Assembly (NCBI GenBank): GCA_002894685.1
Contig: NCRC01000013.1
Span: forward strand, 1-64,000
DNA length: 64,000 nt
Direction of reading: 5' to 3'
Origin: Salinivenus lutea
Lineage (GTDB): Bacteria; Bacteroidota; Rhodothermia; Rhodothermales; Salinibacteraceae
Shown: positions 48,157-59,808 of the stretch, in pieces
Layout of the letters: each line of letters begins with the position of its first letter
Position numbering within the stretch: the stretch's first letter is position 1
Notes under the pieces: model-generated
The model's input: the letters and a program-made list of their open reading frames with translations, nothing else
What the model was told of the DNA's origin: nothing
Databases searched by the model: none
Program-made: the position numbers and the translations under genes

Positions 48157-50583
48157 TCAGTGGTCGGTGGGCGGGCCGCCAACCGTGGCGGTGCTGGTGA
48201 TCTGAAAGGCCGACTGGAGGCGGATGTCCTGCGACGAGCGCCCGACGCGCACCTCGAAGCGCCCGGCCTCTACGGCCCAGTTCATGTTCTCATCGAGCAG
48301 CCGAAGGTCCTCCGGCCCGAGGGTCACCTGCACGGTTTGCGTTTCGCCGGGGCCGAGCGACACCCGCTCGAAGCCCCGCAGACGCCGGCTGTACGTTGTG
48401 ACGCTGCTGACAGCATCGCGCAGATACAGTTGCGGAATCTCGTCGCCGGGCCGGGTGCCCGTGTTGGTCACCTCAAACGAAACGGTGACCTCGCCCCCGG
48501 CACGCTGGCTGTCGGGCGTGACCCGGAGGTTGTCGTACGCAAACGTCGTGTAGCTGAGGCCGTGACCAAACGGATAGAGCGCGCCCTGCACCCGGGTCGG
48601 GCGCCCGCTCCAGTCCGGCTGCCCCGCCTGCGCGCCCGGCTTGTAGGGGATGTTGTAGGGAATCTGTCCGACGCTTCGCGGGAACGTGATGGGGAGCTTG
48701 CCGCCCGGATTTTCGGCGCCGAAGAGCACCTCGGCCACGGCCTGCCCGCTGTGCTGACCGGCAAACCAGCTCTCCAGAATCGCGGGCACGTGCTCGTCGG
48801 CCCAGTTGACCGTGAGCGGACGCCCGTTGACGAGGACGAGCACGACGGGCGTGCCGGTCGCCTGGACGGCCCGGAGCAAGTCCTGCTGGTGCCCGGGCAG
48901 GTCCAGGCTCGTGCGGGAGTGACTCTCGCCCACGGCGTCTTCCGTTTCTCCCAGTACGGCCACCACGACGTCCGAGCGCTCCGCCTGCCGTACGGCCCGG
49001 TCGATGCCGGCCTGTGCGCTATCGGGCGGCGGGCCGTCCACGAGTTCGCTTTCCGGCCAGGCGTCGTCGAGCGCGGCCACGCCCGCTTCGTGGCGAACGG
49101 TGACGCCGCCCCCGGCCTGCTCCCGAATGCCCTCCAGCACGCTGGTGACGTCGAGGTGGTTGGGGCCGTAGCGGGCGTTGGCGTATTCCGTGGCGTCGGC
49201 CAGCGGGCCCGTCACCAGCACCGAGTCGAGCGCGTCGGCGTCGAGGGGCAGCGCGTCATTCTCGTTTTTGAGGAGCACCATCGACTCGCGGGCGGCCTGG
49301 CGGGCGGCCTCCTGCGCCGCGTCGGTGCGTACGCTGTCGTCGACCGTGTCGGGATTCCCGACGAACGGGTCGTCGAAGAGCCCCTGCCAGAACTTGACGC
49401 GCAGCACGTCCCGCACGCGCCGGTCGATCACGTCCTGGGGGATGGCTCCCTCGCGCACGCCTTCACGGAGCGGCTCCACGTACATGGCGGGATCCGAAAA
49501 GTCGGTGCGCACGTTGAGCCCGGCCGCAACTGACTGGCGCACGGCCTCTTTCTGATCGGCGGCCACGCGGTGCTTCTCGTGCAGGTGCTCCACGGCGCGG
49601 CTGTCGGAGACGACGTACCCCTCGAACCCGTACGTGTCGCGCAGCAGGTCGGTGAGGAAGTAGCGGCTGCCCGTGACGGGCACGCCGTTCCAGTCGTTGT
49701 AGGAGCTCATCGTCCCCAGCGCCCCGGCCTCCACCGCCTCGCGGAAGGGCCGCAGGTACATCTGATGCATCTCGCGGGGCGCCACGTGCGGGTCGGTCCG
49801 CGCATTGCCGTCGCGCCCGCCCTTCGGCACGCTGTAGACGGCGAAGTGCTTGGGGGTCGACACGACCTGTTGGGACTGCAGCCCCTCCACGGCGGACGTG
49901 CCCAGCGTGCTCACGAGGAAGGGGCTTTCGCCGTAGGTCTCGACGGTGCGCCCCCAGCGCGGGTCGCGCGTCACGTCCAGGATGGGCGAGTAGATGTTGG
50001 TGTAGCCGAGGGCCCGTGCCTCGCGCCCGGTGATGCGCCCGATCTGGCGAATCAGGTCCTCGTTCCAGGTGCTGGCCTGCCCAATCTGGGCGGGAAAGGA
50101 GGTGGCCTGGTAATGGGTGAGGCCGCGGATGCCCTCGTTCGTAAAGTCGACCGGAATGCCCAGGCGCGTCTCCTCCACAAACCAGCGCTGCGTCTCGTGA
50201 ATGGCCTCCACGTGCTCCGGATACGGATGGGCGTACTCCATTCCGCGCACGCCGTTGTGCTGCTCGTCGATGTTGGCGAGGCCGTCGGCCCAGAGCTCCT
50301 CGTCCCAGTCGGCTGCCGGGAGCGGGTCTTCCAGCACGGCATTGTGGCCGTAGAGCGTGACGAGCTGCATCGTTTTTTCCTCCAGCGTCATCCGCTCGAT
50401 CAGGTCGTCGATCCGCTGTTCGGTGGGCAGGGCCGGATTCTCGTAGGGGTCCTGCTCGCCGTTCTTGTTAAAGTCGACCCACCCGTCGTGGTAGATGTCC
50501 CTGTCGGCCTGGCCGTACGCCGCCGACGCGCCTGCCCAGCAGACGAGCACGCCGAGGAGAATGGAAAGAAGCCGAATGTTCAT
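48157..50583 (-). CDS. GH3 glycosidase, exported (PUL 2)
   Basis: 808 residues. A signal peptide ends Ala-Tyr-Gly-Gln. A short Asp/Asn-rich loop (Asp-Phe-Asn-Lys-Asn-Gly-Glu-Gln-Asp, about 38-46) resembles an EF-hand calcium site and is common before such GH3 barrels. The nucleophile is Asp327 in Val-Val-Ser-Asp-Ser-Arg; Thr-Pro-Lys-His-Phe-Ala and the C-terminal fibronectin-III-like domain are present. It may be a beta-glucosidase, beta-xylosidase or alpha-arabinofuranosidase. The GH3 of PUL 1 has Ser-Asp-Tyr rather than Ser-Asp-Ser, so the two differ in subfamily. It follows the dehydrogenase gene with only 12 bp between. Confidence 0.92.
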   Translation of the reverse strand: MNIRLLSILLGVLVCWAGASAAYGQADRDIYHDGWVDFNKNGEQDPYENPALPTEQRIDDLIERMTLEEKTMQLVTLYGHNAVLEDPLPAADWDEELWADGLANIDEQHNGVRGMEYAHPYPEHVEAIHETQRWFVEETRLGIPVDFTNEGIRGLTHYQATSFPAQIGQASTWNEDLIRQIGRITGREARALGYTNIYSPILDVTRDPRWGRTVETYGESPFLVSTLGTSAVEGLQSQQVVSTPKHFAVYSVPKGGRDGNARTDPHVAPREMHQMYLRPFREAVEAGALGTMSSYNDWNGVPVTGSRYFLTDLLRDTYGFEGYVVSDSRAVEHLHEKHRVAADQKEAVRQSVAAGLNVRTDFSDPAMYVEPLREGVREGAIPQDVIDRRVRDVLRVKFWQGLFDDPFVGNPDTVDDSVRTDAAQEAARQAARESMVLLKNENDALPLDADALDSVLVTGPLADATEYANARYGPNHLDVTSVLEGIREQAGGGVTVRHEAGVAALDDAWPESELVDGPPPDSAQAGIDRAVRQAERSDVVVAVLGETEDAVGESHSRTSLDLPGHQQDLLRAVQATGTPVVLVLVNGRPLTVNWADEHVPAILESWFAGQHSGQAVAEVLFGAENPGGKLPITFPRSVGQIPYNIPYKPGAQAGQPDWSGRPTRVQGALYPFGHGLSYTTFAYDNLRVTPDSQRAGGEVTVSFEVTNTGTRPGDEIPQLYLRDAVSSVTTYSRRLRGFERVSLGPGETQTVQVTLGPEDLRLLDENMNWAVEAGRFEVRVGRSSQDIRLQSAFQITSTATVGGPPTDH

Positions 50584-50595
50584 AGGCTGACGTGG

Positions 50596-51924
50596 TTAGT
50601 TGCGCTGATCGCCGACGTACGTGATGCGCCAGATGCGCCCGTGGGCGTCGTCGGACACGTAGAGGCTGCCCTCCGGCCCCACCGCCAGGCCCGTCGGGCG
50701 GTACGTCGTTCCTTCTCCTGACTCAAGCGAGTCGGGCGCCTTGAAGCCGCCGGCAAACGTCTCGTAGTCGCCGGTCGGCCGCTCGCCGTCAAATGGTGAG
50801 AAGGTGACCTTAAAGCCCTCCTGCGGAAGCGGCGCCCGGTTCCACGAGCCGTGCCACGCGATGAAGCCGCCCTGCCGGTACTCGTCCGGAAACTGATCGG
50901 CCGTGTAGAACAGCAGCCCGTTCGGGGCCCAGTGGCCGGGGAAGGCCTGCACGGGATCCTCGAACCGGTCGCACCGCCCCACCGTCTCCCCGTCGCCGCC
51001 GTACTCCGGCATCAGCACCTTCCGCTCCTGCTTCCAGTCGTAGTAGCAGTACGGCCACCCAAAGTCGTCGCCCTCGTCGATCTTGAAAAACTGCTCCGCG
51101 GGCAGTTCGGCGTTTTCCTTCTGGGTGTAGAGGTCAGGGAAGAACGAGTGGAGCTGATCGCGCCCGTGCTGCACGGCGTAGAGATTGTTGGTCCCGTCGT
51201 GCCAGCGGAGCGCGTTGGCGTTGCGGATGCCCGTGGCGTACCGCGTTCCGTCCTCGGGGTGCGCCTGCTCCTGCGTGTCCGCGTCGTACCGCCACACGCC
51301 CGCGTTCGTCTCCAGCTCCGGGCAGGGATCCTGGCCCGGCGACCCCTTCGTGCGCCGCTTCTCCATGCAGGCGTTCGAGGGGGCGCCGACGTTCACGTAG
51401 AGACCGCCGCTCCCGTCGAATGTGATCGACTTTGCATCGTGCATGGGCTGCTCTGGAAAGTCCGTCACGATCACCTCCCGCTCGCCGGACGGCACAAGCT
51501 CGCCTCCCTCTCGCTCGTAGCGCCACACGGCCGTGTGCGGCCCGAAGTAGAGGTGGCCGTCGTGAAGCCGAAGGCCCGACCCGCCCGTGTCCCCGAAGTA
51601 CTCGACACGATCGGCCGTGTAGTCGCCCGTCGTGTCGCGAAGGGCCACCATGCCGTGCCCGTCCACCGGGCGGTCGAGGGCCGCGTACACGTCCCCGTTT
51701 TCCGCGACGGCCAGGTGGCGGGTCGGCCCAAGCGTGTCGCCCACCACGGTCGCGCAGAACCCGTCGGGCAGCTCCAGCCCGGCGTCGGTGGGACTGCAGG
51801 CGGCGAGGGCCGATTGATCCGGCTCCTGCCCCTGCCCGCAGCCGACGAGCACGGCCCCGAGCGCCAGGGCCACGAGGAGCGCAAGCCGAGAGAATGTGTG
51901 GCGAATGGACAACCGAGTCGTCAT
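50596..51924 (-). CDS. PQQ-dependent sugar/sorbosone dehydrogenase-like lipoprotein (PUL 2)
   Basis: 442 residues from ATG 51924. The lipobox Leu-Val-Gly-Cys shows it is lipid-anchored. The rest is a six-bladed beta-propeller of the glucose/sorbosone dehydrogenase family (PF07995-type) with Gly-Pro-His-Thr-Ala-Val, His-Asp-Ala-Lys-Ser-Ile, Gly-Thr-Arg-Tyr-Ala-Thr-Gly-Ile-Arg-Asn and the C-terminal Arg-Pro-Thr-Gly-Leu-Ala. It may oxidise a released sugar or a terminal aldehyde in the periplasm. No PQQ synthesis genes are in the window, so the cofactor may be imported or the protein may be a sugar-binding relative. Its stop lies 48 bp from the GH30 stop side of the operon. Confidence 0.8.
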   Translation of the reverse strand: MTTRLSIRHTFSRLALLVALALGAVLVGCGQGQEPDQSALAACSPTDAGLELPDGFCATVVGDTLGPTRHLAVAENGDVYAALDRPVDGHGMVALRDTTGDYTADRVEYFGDTGGSGLRLHDGHLYFGPHTAVWRYEREGGELVPSGEREVIVTDFPEQPMHDAKSITFDGSGGLYVNVGAPSNACMEKRRTKGSPGQDPCPELETNAGVWRYDADTQEQAHPEDGTRYATGIRNANALRWHDGTNNLYAVQHGRDQLHSFFPDLYTQKENAELPAEQFFKIDEGDDFGWPYCYYDWKQERKVLMPEYGGDGETVGRCDRFEDPVQAFPGHWAPNGLLFYTADQFPDEYRQGGFIAWHGSWNRAPLPQEGFKVTFSPFDGERPTGDYETFAGGFKAPDSLESGEGTTYRPTGLAVGPEGSLYVSDDAHGRIWRITYVGDQRN

Positions 51925-51972
51925 GGGAAGTCGGGAAGGATGGGTGCGATTTGCGAACGGAGGCGCCAACGC

Positions 51973-53565
51973 CTACGGCACTCCGACGTACGTGACGATG
52001 GAGCGGGCCGGGACGGGGAGCGTCTCGCCGGCCGGGTGCTCGGCCTGGGGGGCGAGATCCTCATCCGACGACGTGACGTAGGGCCGCCACGCAGACACGT
52101 CGCGCCCCGCCAGGCTCAGGTCCAGCTCACGCTCGCTCTGCTCCTGGTTGACGGCCACGACGACCGGGCGCTCCCCATCCGCCGCCCGGTAGGCCGACAC
52201 CATGAGCCCCTGAGCCGCCTCCTCGGGGCTCGCCTCATCGGCGCGCTCCACGGCCACGCGCTCGGCGCCCGGCTGCAGAAAGCGGCTGTAGTTGCCCAGC
52301 CCCCACAGCAGCTTCGAGTCGTAGACGGACCCGTTTTGCTGGTCGTGGTCGATGTAGACGAGGCCATCCTTGTAGTCGTACGGGCTCACGCCCAGCCACC
52401 ACTGCCACGAGGACGCGTTCGCCACCGTGAGGTCCATGTGGAGGACGCGGGCCACGTAGAGCGCCGGGTCGATGCCCAGGTCGCGCCCCTCGCCCTCAAT
52501 TTCGCGGTTGTCGGCCAGGATGCAGTATTCGCTCATCCAGTACTCCATCGAGGAATCCATGGCCTCCATCCGCTCGGCGAGTGCCTCCCGCTCCTCCACC
52601 AGATCCGAAATGGGCCAGGTGGTGTAGTAGCTGTGCCCCGCGGCCTTCTGCGCCACATTCGACAGGCCCCGCCCCCCGCCCTCTCCAAACAAGGCCGACA
52701 GCTGGTCGCTCCGGTCCGGATACTCCGAGCTGGCGCTGTGCAGGAAGTTGACCTGGGCGGCCTCCGGTATTTCAATCTCGGTCGACAGGCCGCGCTCGGA
52801 AATCTCCTGGTCGAGATGCTCGGTGAGCCGCGCGATCTCGGCGTTCGTGTAGGGCGACCCTTCCTGGTTGTTGCCCTGGCTCCAGTTCCACTGCGGCTCG
52901 TTGACCGGGCTGAGGTAGTCGAACGGCAGGCCTTTGTTCTCGAAGTGCTCGGCGATCCGCCCCAGGTACTGCGCAAAGTCGTCGAACCGGTCGTCCGGCA
53001 GGTTGGCCGATCCGCTGCCGTCGCCAAAGGCCTTGCCGTTGGCGGTGTACTCGACGGGCGGGCTGTTGGCAAAGCCAATGAACGTGGAGACGCCCCGCTC
53101 CTGGGCCGCCTGCAGGAACCACCGCTGGCCCTGCTGCTTGGTCCAGTCGTACGAGCCGTCGCTCTGCAGGAAGCCCGGCGCCCGGCGCCACGGGTCCTCA
53201 ATGCCGCTGGCGTCCCCCTGCCCGGCACTCCCCGCCCCGATGTTGAAGCGCCAGATGGAGAGCCCGATGCCCTCCGGCGCCCCACTGTCGGTCGTGTCGC
53301 GGCTGAAGAGCCAGTCGGCGATCTGATTGCGCTTTTCGACCGGCCAGTTCTTTCCCACGAACTGGGTGCTCCACGCGTCCGACGCGCCGAAGCCGCGCAG
53401 GGTCTGGTGCGTCTCGTTCCATCGCACGGTGACCGCCAGCGGCCCGTCATCCCCGGGCTCCTCCGGTCCCTCCGCGGATGAACTCCCATTGGCCCCACAC
53501 CCTCCCATCAGAAGAGCAAGGACACACAGCCCCAGGAGTGAGGGCATCGGCAGGCGTCGTCGCAT
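51973..53565 (-). CDS. GH30 endo-beta-1,6-galactanase-type lipoprotein (PUL 2)
   Basis: 530 residues from ATG 53565; the long upstream frame is not coding. The lipobox Met-Gly-Gly-Cys (Cys23) is followed by a Ser/Glu-rich linker. The clan-A barrel has Leu-Arg-Gly-Phe-Gly-Ala-Ser-Asp-Ala-Trp, acid/base Glu223 in Pro-Val-Asn-Glu-Pro-Gln-Trp-Asn-Trp, and nucleophile Glu346 in Trp-Met-Ser-Glu-Tyr-Cys-Ile. The flanking beta-domain completes GH30. The Asn-Glu-Pro-Gln-Trp-Asn-Trp neighbourhood resembles the endo-beta-1,6-galactanase subfamily. If so, it would cut the side chains of type II arabinogalactan at the cell surface. Specificity is an inference. Confidence 0.88.
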   Translation of the reverse strand: MRRRLPMPSLLGLCVLALLMGGCGANGSSSAEGPEEPGDDGPLAVTVRWNETHQTLRGFGASDAWSTQFVGKNWPVEKRNQIADWLFSRDTTDSGAPEGIGLSIWRFNIGAGSAGQGDASGIEDPWRRAPGFLQSDGSYDWTKQQGQRWFLQAAQERGVSTFIGFANSPPVEYTANGKAFGDGSGSANLPDDRFDDFAQYLGRIAEHFENKGLPFDYLSPVNEPQWNWSQGNNQEGSPYTNAEIARLTEHLDQEISERGLSTEIEIPEAAQVNFLHSASSEYPDRSDQLSALFGEGGGRGLSNVAQKAAGHSYYTTWPISDLVEEREALAERMEAMDSSMEYWMSEYCILADNREIEGEGRDLGIDPALYVARVLHMDLTVANASSWQWWLGVSPYDYKDGLVYIDHDQQNGSVYDSKLLWGLGNYSRFLQPGAERVAVERADEASPEEAAQGLMVSAYRAADGERPVVVAVNQEQSERELDLSLAGRDVSAWRPYVTSSDEDLAPQAEHPAGETLPVPARSIVTYVGVP

Positions 53566-53591
53566 CGGAGCAATGTAGGTAGAGAATAGGA

Positions 53592-54908
53592 TCATCGAAT
53601 GAAGCCGACGATGTTCGTGTCGTAGTCGGTGTAGGACGCGTACTCGCCCCGCATCCAGAGCACGCGGGGGCGCCCGTCGGTGAAGGCCCGGCGGGGCACG
53701 AACGGGCGGAGGTTGTCGGCCTCCGGCGTGTCGGTCACCTGCGTCCAGTCCCAGCTCCCCTCGCGTCGCTCCCCGCGGTACAGCTGGTAGCGTCCGGACG
53801 CCGTCGTGTCGCCGCGTGCAGGGTGGACGTCCGCGGACGCGTAGAGCCGGTTCGTATTCGCCGGGTCGAGCGCGATGCCGCCCGCGTAGTGCCGCTCGTC
53901 GTCGTAGAGGCGCGTGCCGGCGTGGGCGATCTCCCCTTCCGTCCACGCCTCCGCCTCGCCGTCGTAGCGGGCGTATCGGTAGCGCAGGTCGTTGCCCACC
54001 GTGCTGTCGCGCGCCGCCACGTACACGCCCACCGGCGTCCCGTTGTCGGCGTAGTCGAGGTCCCACACCCAGGCCCGCCCGGCCGTGTCCGCGTCGTAGA
54101 CCTGCGTCCCGTCTTGCACCTCCATCGGGAGGCAGTCCGCCGCGTCGAGCCGGCAGATCGGGGTGCCGTCGCTCCGGTGGAGCGTCCCCTGCTCGTAGAA
54201 CACGTGATACACGTCGGTCGCCGCCTGCCGGGGATGCGCCTGTGTGTAGAGCAGGTCGATGCGCCCCTCGCCGTCGGAGGCGTACTTGACGTAGGGCCGC
54301 GTCCCGGCCCCGCCCGAGGTGAGGAGGTGGCGGGGCGCGCTCCAGGTCTCCCCCCCATCCGCCGAGGTCATCAGCGTCGGATCGAAGTTGAGGGCACGGA
54401 AGGCGTTGTAGAGGCGCCCGTCCTCGTCCGAAAGCTGCACCAGGTTGCTATAGGTCACCGGCGCCGCAAGCGCCTCCGTCCGCCGCTCGGCCGACCACTC
54501 GACCGAGTCCGACGCGGTCGACGCGGATCGCCAGTACCAGTGCGGCTCCTCGTGATGCTGTGCGTAGGTGGCAAGCACGCGCCCGTCGTCCAGCCGCAGA
54601 AGCGCCGGGTTGTCGTGGTCGTCCACCTCCCGGAAGGAGCTCAGGCGCACCGTGGTGTCGCGCCCGCCGCCCGTCGCGTCCCCGAGGACCTGCGTCGTGA
54701 CGCCCACGGCCCCGGTCGTGTCCACGTGCCCCACGTAGAGCGTCGAGTCGGCCACAACGGCCCGCTCGTCCGTGAACCAGGTCCAGGCCGCCGCCTCGGC
54801 CACCACCTCCACGGACCGGTCGGCCTCCGGCGCGGAGGCGCACCCCGGCAGGCCGAGCGTGGCGCCCAGCAGCGCACCTCCCAAAATGAGCAGCGTCAAG
54901 CGATTCAT
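53592..54908 (-). CDS. BNR_4-type propeller lipoprotein (PUL 2)
   Basis: 438 residues from ATG 54908. The lipobox Leu-Pro-Gly-Cys is followed by a short Ala/Glu-rich linker. Blades show Trp-Phe-Thr-Asp-Glu-Arg-Ala, His-Asp-Asn-Pro-Ala-Leu-Leu, Glu-Pro-His-Trp-Tyr-Trp-Arg-Ser and Asp-Asp-Glu-Arg-His-Tyr-Ala-Gly-Gly. It belongs to the same PF15892-like group as the distal gene at 40693, whose members include PL24/PL25/PL27 and GH145-like enzymes. It lies between GH2 and GH30. It could cap-trim rhamnose-uronic acid ends of arabinogalactan, which would fit the neighbours; direct evidence is absent. Confidence 0.65.
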   Translation of the reverse strand: MNRLTLLILGGALLGATLGLPGCASAPEADRSVEVVAEAAAWTWFTDERAVVADSTLYVGHVDTTGAVGVTTQVLGDATGGGRDTTVRLSSFREVDDHDNPALLRLDDGRVLATYAQHHEEPHWYWRSASTASDSVEWSAERRTEALAAPVTYSNLVQLSDEDGRLYNAFRALNFDPTLMTSADGGETWSAPRHLLTSGGAGTRPYVKYASDGEGRIDLLYTQAHPRQAATDVYHVFYEQGTLHRSDGTPICRLDAADCLPMEVQDGTQVYDADTAGRAWVWDLDYADNGTPVGVYVAARDSTVGNDLRYRYARYDGEAEAWTEGEIAHAGTRLYDDERHYAGGIALDPANTNRLYASADVHPARGDTTASGRYQLYRGERREGSWDWTQVTDTPEADNLRPFVPRRAFTDGRPRVLWMRGEYASYTDYDTNIVGFIR

Positions 54909-55042
54909 GGGCGTGGGAAAAAGGGTTGCCACAGAAGTTAACAGGTCACGACACGACGGCATCCAAACAGAATGGGGCGCGGAAAAGCGTCATGGCGCCT
55001 TCCTGAATGACAAAATAGGGTGGGGGTCCGGGCATGAGTCGA

Positions 55043-58566
<3,524 letters not shown>

Positions 58567-58603
58567 AGAAGGGGAGAACGGTCTGGGAATGGGCCGTGTG
58601 CAA

Positions 58604-59707
58604 TCAGTTGTCGCCGGCCTCCGGGCCGTGCAGATCGGGGCGCGGACGCACGACGCGGAGGTCGTCGCCCACGTCTTTCATGTCGAACAGCTTCCCCCGC
58701 GACTCGGGGTACTCAAACGGGCGGTGCAGCACCATCATGAGCTGTCCGTCGAAGGTCTCGAACAGCATGCCGTGGCCGCTGTCCTTCCCCACCAGCGGAT
58801 CGAGCTGCTCCCACGGCCCATCCAGACGCCCCGACTCTGAGCGGGCCAGCGTCTGCACGTAGCGGCCGTCATTCCAGGACGACCACAGCATGAGCAGCTC
58901 GCCCGTCTGGGTCCGGTACGTCTGATTGCCGTCGGTTACGTAGCTCAATTGCTCGGTGCCGGGCGAAATCTCCTCGTTCCGCCACGGCGCGTCCGATCCC
59001 TTGAAGAGATGAATGGGCTCCCCCTTGGTGTCCGACAAGTCGTCGGTCATCCGGATCGCCTCGACGGTCCCGTCGATCTTCTGAATCCACTCGTGGACGT
59101 ACACCATCCACGGCTGGCCCTCCGAGTCGACGTACAGACTCCCGTCGATCGTCATGAACTCGCGGGGCGGGTGCGGGCCTTCTTCCTTCAGCATCCGAAA
59201 GGGGCCGCCCGGCCCATCGGCCACCGCGACGATGCTCCCGCGCAGGTGATTGGTCCGCCACACCTCGGGCGGCTCGGCCAAGACCTCGTCCTCGTTGTGG
59301 AGCGAGACGAACAGGTAGTACTTGCCTTGATACTCGTGCACCTCGGGCGCCCACGCGCCGTCCATCGGGTCGGCCCAGCTGTCGTCGGGAATTTCGAAGA
59401 CGACGTGCGGGCCCTCCCAGTTCACGAGGTCGTCGCTCGTGTAGGCCTTCACGCCGTGCCGCCCCTCCCCGGTATCCTCCGGGGAGGCACTGGTGTAGAG
59501 ATAGTACGTCTGCGTCGGCTCGTGCGGGACGATGTACGGGTCGTGGAGGGGGATCTCGTGTAGCCTCAAGCCCTGTCGCACCTCTGCCGGCTCGCCGTCC
59601 CCCGTCGCCTCCTGCGCCCCAGCCGCCCGGGGCCACAGCGCGCCCCCAACGAGCACCGCCACAACCAACGCAGCGACCGAATGACACAACGTGGGGCCTC
59701 CCTTCAT
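58604..59707 (-). CDS. GH43 glycosidase, exported (PUL 2)
   Basis: 367 residues from ATG 59707. A signal peptide ends Ala-Ala-Gly-Ala-Gln. The five-bladed propeller shows the catalytic-base region Leu-His-Asp-Pro-Tyr-Ile-Val-Pro, the Trp-Ala-Pro-Glu-Val-His-Glu-Tyr-Gln-Gly-Lys-Tyr-Tyr-Leu motif with an acidic residue, and Gly-His-Gly-Met-Leu-Phe near the end. Members cleave alpha-arabinofuranosyl, beta-xylosyl or beta-1,3-galactosyl links. The subfamily cannot be fixed by eye. It is the first enzyme gene after the SusCD pair. Confidence 0.88.
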   Translation of the reverse strand: MKGGPTLCHSVAALVVAVLVGGALWPRAAGAQEATGDGEPAEVRQGLRLHEIPLHDPYIVPHEPTQTYYLYTSASPEDTGEGRHGVKAYTSDDLVNWEGPHVVFEIPDDSWADPMDGAWAPEVHEYQGKYYLFVSLHNEDEVLAEPPEVWRTNHLRGSIVAVADGPGGPFRMLKEEGPHPPREFMTIDGSLYVDSEGQPWMVYVHEWIQKIDGTVEAIRMTDDLSDTKGEPIHLFKGSDAPWRNEEISPGTEQLSYVTDGNQTYRTQTGELLMLWSSWNDGRYVQTLARSESGRLDGPWEQLDPLVGKDSGHGMLFETFDGQLMMVLHRPFEYPESRGKLFDMKDVGDDLRVVRPRPDLHGPEAGDN

Positions 59708-59808
59708 GGCGTTGCCCGACAGCTTGGGAAAGAAAAACGGCCGGAGCGACGGGACCGTGCCCCGGCCGGGGGCTCGCGATGAGCGCACGCTCAGCAGAGA
59801 ATGAGAAT

